Below are positions 5,542 through 8,361 of a DNA stretch of 8,361 bases, one piece after another. Each line of letters begins with the position of its first letter. Positions within the stretch are counted from its first letter, which is position 1. The notes beneath the pieces were generated by a model, which was not told where the DNA came from, did not search any database, and worked only from the letters and a program-made list of their open reading frames with translations. The position numbers and the translations under genes are program-made. Source of the DNA: DASYSA01 sp036003885 (GTDB lineage Bacteria; Acidobacteriota; Blastocatellia; UBA7656); assembly GCA_036003885.1 (NCBI GenBank), contig DASYSA010000624.1, positions 1 through 8,361 of the forward strand, given 5' to 3'.

Positions 5542-6186
5542 ATGAGACTAAGCGGAAAGTCAAAGGTATTTCTGTTCGTGGGGATTGCCGGCTGGCTGTT
5601 GGCGGTCGGTGTCGGGCTGCGCCTCATTCTGGTTTATGAGAACACTCCCGGTAGGAGCGCGGCCTCTTCTGCAGAGTGGCCGGCAGACAGCGAGATCCCA
5701 CGCACACCAGGAATGCCTACACTGGTCACGATGGTTCACCCGCACTGCCCATGCTCGTGCGCCAGCGTTGCCGAGTTAGCGGTCTTAATGGTGAGAGCGC
5801 AGGGACTGGTGAACGCCAATGTTTTGTTCGTTAAGCCTAAGGATTTTCCCGAGGAATGGGAGAAGACCGATCTCTGGAGCAGCGCTGCGATGATTCCGGG
5901 AGTCAACGTCAGGGTCGATGATGAAGGGGTCGAGGCGGGCCGTTTCGGATCACAGACCTCGGGCCAGATCATGCTCTACAGCGCGGACGGGAAACTGCTG
6001 TTCAGTGGCGGAATCACGTCTTCGCGTGGACACTCAGGCGACAACGATGGGCGAAGCGCAATCATTTCATTTCTGACTAATGGTTCTGCGGCGCAAAGAG
6101 AAACACCTGTCTTTGGATGCCCATTATTTAGCGATCCCTCGAACGAGGGAACAGAGGACTCATGCCATGCGGTTCACCACAACTGA
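5542..6186 (+). CDS. RedB-like membrane-anchored thioredoxin-fold protein
   Basis: A 214-residue protein with one N-terminal membrane segment (about 8-31) after a short basic head, with no lipobox seen, so the rest is probably a tethered periplasmic domain. The fold looks thioredoxin-like: PTLVTMVHPHCPCSCASVAEL (59-79, strand then cysteine motif then helix; residues 69-73 are C-P-C-S-C), NVLFVKP, SGQIMLYSADGKLLFSGGIT (140-159) and a conserved RGHSGDNDGR stretch. The layout matches proteins I remember being annotated RedB, whose biochemical role is not established. The C-x-C-x-C arrangement replaces the usual CxxC, so disulfide or metal chemistry is possible but unproven. The tail has Cys193 and Cys208 and ends CHAVHHN, a possible metal-binding cluster. 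The ATG is the first start after an in-frame stop at 5527, with only a weak GGAC ribosome site. It is the first gene behind a sigma-54 promoter and overlaps the next gene by 20 bp. Confidence 0.8.
   Translation: MRLSGKSKVFLFVGIAGWLLAVGVGLRLILVYENTPGRSAASSAEWPADSEIPRTPGMPTLVTMVHPHCPCSCASVAELAVLMVRAQGLVNANVLFVKPKDFPEEWEKTDLWSSAAMIPGVNVRVDDEGVEAGRFGSQTSGQIMLYSADGKLLFSGGITSSRGHSGDNDGRSAIISFLTNGSAAQRETPVFGCPLFSDPSNEGTEDSCHAVHHN
6135..6150. promoter_or_regulatory. Perfect dyad just before the membrane kinase ribosome site
   Basis: TCCCTCG, AA, CGAGGGA is a perfect 7-bp inverted repeat inside the 3' end of the RedB-like gene, 2 bp before the Shine-Dalgarno site of the downstream kinase. As RNA it could form a 6-bp stem with a GAAC loop that tunes re-initiation; as DNA it could be an operator. 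Either role is a guess. Confidence 0.35.
6153..6158 (+). promoter_or_regulatory. Shine-Dalgarno site of the membrane sensor kinase
   Basis: AGAGGA lies 8 bases before the ATG at 6167, which is ideal spacing. It decides the start: another ATG at 6162 opens only a 29-codon frame. The site lies within the coding sequence of the upstream RedB-like gene, so translation of the two is likely coupled. Confidence 0.7.
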
Positions 6187-8361
6187 ATTGTCCGCGCGCG
6201 AATCGAGCGCTCAGACACCCCAAAGACTCTTCCACGAACACCAACAGGTGATATATGAACGCACCGACCGGCTCTTCGCCGGGTTGATGGTGCTTCAATG
6301 GGTGGCAGCTATCACGATCGCCCTCGTGATTTCCCCGAAGGCCTGGTCGGGTCCGGCAAGCCAGATTCATCCTCATGTGTGGGCTGCGGTGTTGCTTGGC
6401 GGCTTGATCTCGATCCTCCCGGTGATCCTGGGATTGACGAGGCCCGGCGCGACTTCCACTCGCTACGTCATGGCCGTTGCGCAAATGTTGATGGGATCGC
6501 TTCTGATCCACCTGACTGGCGGCCGCATTGAGACCCACTTCCATGTGTTCGGCTCACTGGCCTTCCTGGCCTTTTACCGTGACTGGCGAGTGCTTGTTCC
6601 GGCGACCCTGATAGTTGTCGTTGATCACTTGTTTCGCGGCCTGTTTTGGCCCCAATCAGTCTATGGCGTGTTGACAGCCAGCATCTGGCGAACCCTCGAA
6701 CATGGCGTCTGGGTTGTTTTTGAAGACATTTTCCTGGTCATTGCATGCTTGCACAGCCAGCGCGATATGTGGACCAAGGCAACGCAGAACGCCGGGCTCG
6801 ACGCCAGCGAAAGGCGCTTTCGCTCATTGATCACCGCCATCTCACAGGTGGTGTGGACTGCGGACGCTGAGGGCCGTGTTGATGACATGCCCCAATGGCG
6901 CGCATTGACCGGTCAGAGTGTGGAAGAAGTAAGAGGCTCCGGCTGGTTGGACGCTCTACATCCGGATGACCGCGAGCGTACCGCGGAGATCTGGCAGGAA
7001 GCGATCCGAACAGGAAGCGTTTTCGACACAGAATACCGGATACGAAAAGTTGACGGCACCTATGGGTACTACTCGGCTCGCGCCGTTCCCGTCGTGGAAG
7101 CTGATGGCGGTATTCAGGAATGGGTGGGCATATGTGGTGACATCACTGCCCGCAAGCAAGCCGAGGATGCGTTGCAACAGGCACATGACGAGTTGGAGAT
7201 ACGAGTCAACGAGCGAACCATCGAACTTTCGAAAGCCAATGACATCCTCAAGGAACAGATGGCGGCCCGGAAGCGGAATGAAGAGGAGTTACGGTTTCAA
7301 AAGACCCTGCTCGAATGTCAGAAGGAGGTCTCCGTTGACGGCATCCTGGTTGTGTCCACCGAGAGGAAAATCATCTCATTCAACCAACGCCTCTGTGAAA
7401 TCTGGGGGATTCCGAAAGAAGTATTTGCATCTCCGGAGGACGGCTTGGCCCTGCGGGCTATCGAGGAAAAGCTGATCAGCCCCGAGGAGTTCCGACAGCG
7501 AATGGAATATCTGCACGAGCACAAGGATGAACGGAGCAATGAAGAGATTCTCTTGCTGGATGGGAGAACTATCGACGGCTATAGCGCGCCGGTGAAGAGT
7601 CCGGAGGGAGTCTACTACGGCCGTGTCTGGTACTTGCGGGACATCACCGCCCGCAAGCAGATCGAAGCGGATTTATGCCAGGCGCGCGATGCGGCGCTCG
7701 AATCGGCGCGGCTCAAGTCAGAGTTTCTGGCTAACATGAGCCACGAGATCCGGACACCCATGAACGGTGTCATCGGCATGACCGATCTATTGCTCGATAC
7801 CGAGTTGGATGACGAGCAGCTTGAATTTGCCGAAACAATTCGCACGAGCGGCGACGCCCTCTTGACTATCATCAATGACATTCTCGACTTTTCAAAGATT
7901 GAAGCGGGCCAGCTTCATTTCGAGATGATTGACTTCGATCTAGCCAACGCAGTCGAGACCGCTGTCGAATCCCTGGCCGAACGGGCGTGGGACAAGAAGC
8001 TCGAGTTGGCCTGCCTGATACACAGCGACGTACCTACGAACCTTCGCGGCGACCCGGGCCGCCTTCGCCAGGTGCTTATCAATCTGATCGGCAACGCCGT
8101 GAAGTTCACCGACGACGGAGAGGTCATCGTGCGGGTCGTGCGGGTCGAGATGGAGGACGCGACGGACAGTGACGCTGTCATTCGCTTCACTGTATCCGAT
8201 ACCGGTATTGGCGTCAGTGAAGTCGCACAGCGCAACCTGTTTCAAGCGTTCATGCAGGCCGATGGTTCAACGACCCGCAAGTACGGCGGGACCGGGCTCG
8301 GGCTGGCGATCTCGAAGCAACTGGTTCAATTGATGGGTGGGGAGATCGGATTCACAAGCGA
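6167..8361 (+). CDS. Membrane sensor histidine kinase, PAS-PAS-HisKA-HATPase (3' end outside window)
   Basis: An open frame of 731 residues runs off the window without a stop. Residues 1-35 are hydrophilic. About six membrane segments follow (roughly 36-56, 69-90, 99-116, 124-137, 141-160, 180-196), with many histidines in or beside them: HLTGGRIETHFHVFG (115-129), VDHLFRG (152-158) and LEHGVWVVFED (178-187). Next come PAS/PAC domain 1 (about 216-335, ending DITARKQAE), a coiled coil (331-379, VNERTIELSKAN), and PAS domain 2 (about 385-498, ending RDITARKQIE). HisKA has FLANMSHEIRTPMNG with His526. The HATPase has its N-box at 635-648 (Asn639, Asn643), SDTGIG with Asp678, and the lid KYGGTGLGLAI. 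Motif variants of this class usually precede one or more receiver domains, so a hybrid kinase is likely beyond the edge. The membrane module resembles His-rich sensor domains I recall in other kinases, with unknown ligand; heme or metal is possible. It is coupled to the RedB-like gene by a 20-bp overlap and should share its sigma-54 promoter. Confidence 0.93.
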   Translation, partial: MRFTTTELSARESSAQTPQRLFHEHQQVIYERTDRLFAGLMVLQWVAAITIALVISPKAWSGPASQIHPHVWAAVLLGGLISILPVILGLTRPGATSTRYVMAVAQMLMGSLLIHLTGGRIETHFHVFGSLAFLAFYRDWRVLVPATLIVVVDHLFRGLFWPQSVYGVLTASIWRTLEHGVWVVFEDIFLVIACLHSQRDMWTKATQNAGLDASERRFRSLITAISQVVWTADAEGRVDDMPQWRALTGQSVEEVRGSGWLDALHPDDRERTAEIWQEAIRTGSVFDTEYRIRKVDGTYGYYSARAVPVVEADGGIQEWVGICGDITARKQAEDALQQAHDELEIRVNERTIELSKANDILKEQMAARKRNEEELRFQKTLLECQKEVSVDGILVVSTERKIISFNQRLCEIWGIPKEVFASPEDGLALRAIEEKLISPEEFRQRMEYLHEHKDERSNEEILLLDGRTIDGYSAPVKSPEGVYYGRVWYLRDITARKQIEADLCQARDAALESARLKSEFLANMSHEIRTPMNGVIGMTDLLLDTELDDEQLEFAETIRTSGDALLTIINDILDFSKIEAGQLHFEMIDFDLANAVETAVESLAERAWDKKLELACLIHSDVPTNLRGDPGRLRQVLINLIGNAVKFTDDGEVIVRVVRVEMEDATDSDAVIRFTVSDTGIGVSEVAQRNLFQAFMQADGSTTRKYGGTGLGLAISKQLVQLMGGEIGFTS

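Noticed and set aside
6162..6251. Alternative ATG at 6162 as the kinase start
   Set aside because: This frame stops after 29 codons; the ATG at 6167 opens the full kinase with an ideal ribosome site.
6966..7475. 169-codon plus-strand frame inside the membrane kinase
   Set aside because: It lies out of frame within the PAS/coiled-coil region; basic and serine-rich composition is typical of a frame shadow.

Overview
The window looks like chromosomal DNA from a free-living, moderately GC-rich Gram-negative-type bacterium. My best guess is an Acidobacteriota member of the Blastocatellia/Pyrinomonadales kind. The reasons are long heptamer arrays between genes, the HisZ plus short-form HisG pair, a RedB-like protein behind a sigma-54 promoter, and large multidomain histidine kinases. 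This assignment is an inference from remembered genome style, not a database match.

Left part (about 1-2080): a minus-strand histidine-biosynthesis pair, hisZ then hisG, which together form the hetero-octameric ATP phosphoribosyltransferase of the first pathway step. The pair is bracketed and interrupted by arrays of 7-bp units that share the pattern GTTYWRM. One array runs through the hisG stop codon (3-38). One inverted pair forms a 24-bp stem between hisZ and hisG (676-760). A second inverted pair (1941-1982 and 2039-2080) fills the gap upstream of hisZ.

Middle (2160-5182): a plus-strand soluble hybrid sensor kinase (MEDS-GAF-HisKA-HATPase-REC) converges, with a 10-bp overlap, on a minus-strand folK. 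The folK product has a long unconserved N-terminus and an extra in-frame segment of about 44 residues carrying a GC-rich palindrome. It looks like a palindromic element inserted into a housekeeping enzyme.

Right part (5183-8361): a non-coding stretch holds an upstream dyad and a near-perfect sigma-54 -24/-12 promoter. These lead into a two-gene plus-strand operon. The first gene encodes a membrane-anchored thioredoxin-like RedB-type protein with a CPCSC motif and a Cys/His tail. The second overlaps it by 20 bp and encodes a polytopic, His-rich membrane sensor kinase (about 6 TM, PAS, coiled coil, PAS, HisKA, HATPase), cut off by the window end. The overlap and shared promoter suggest that the exported thiol protein and the kinase work as one sensing unit. 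This is the most interesting candidate system in the window.
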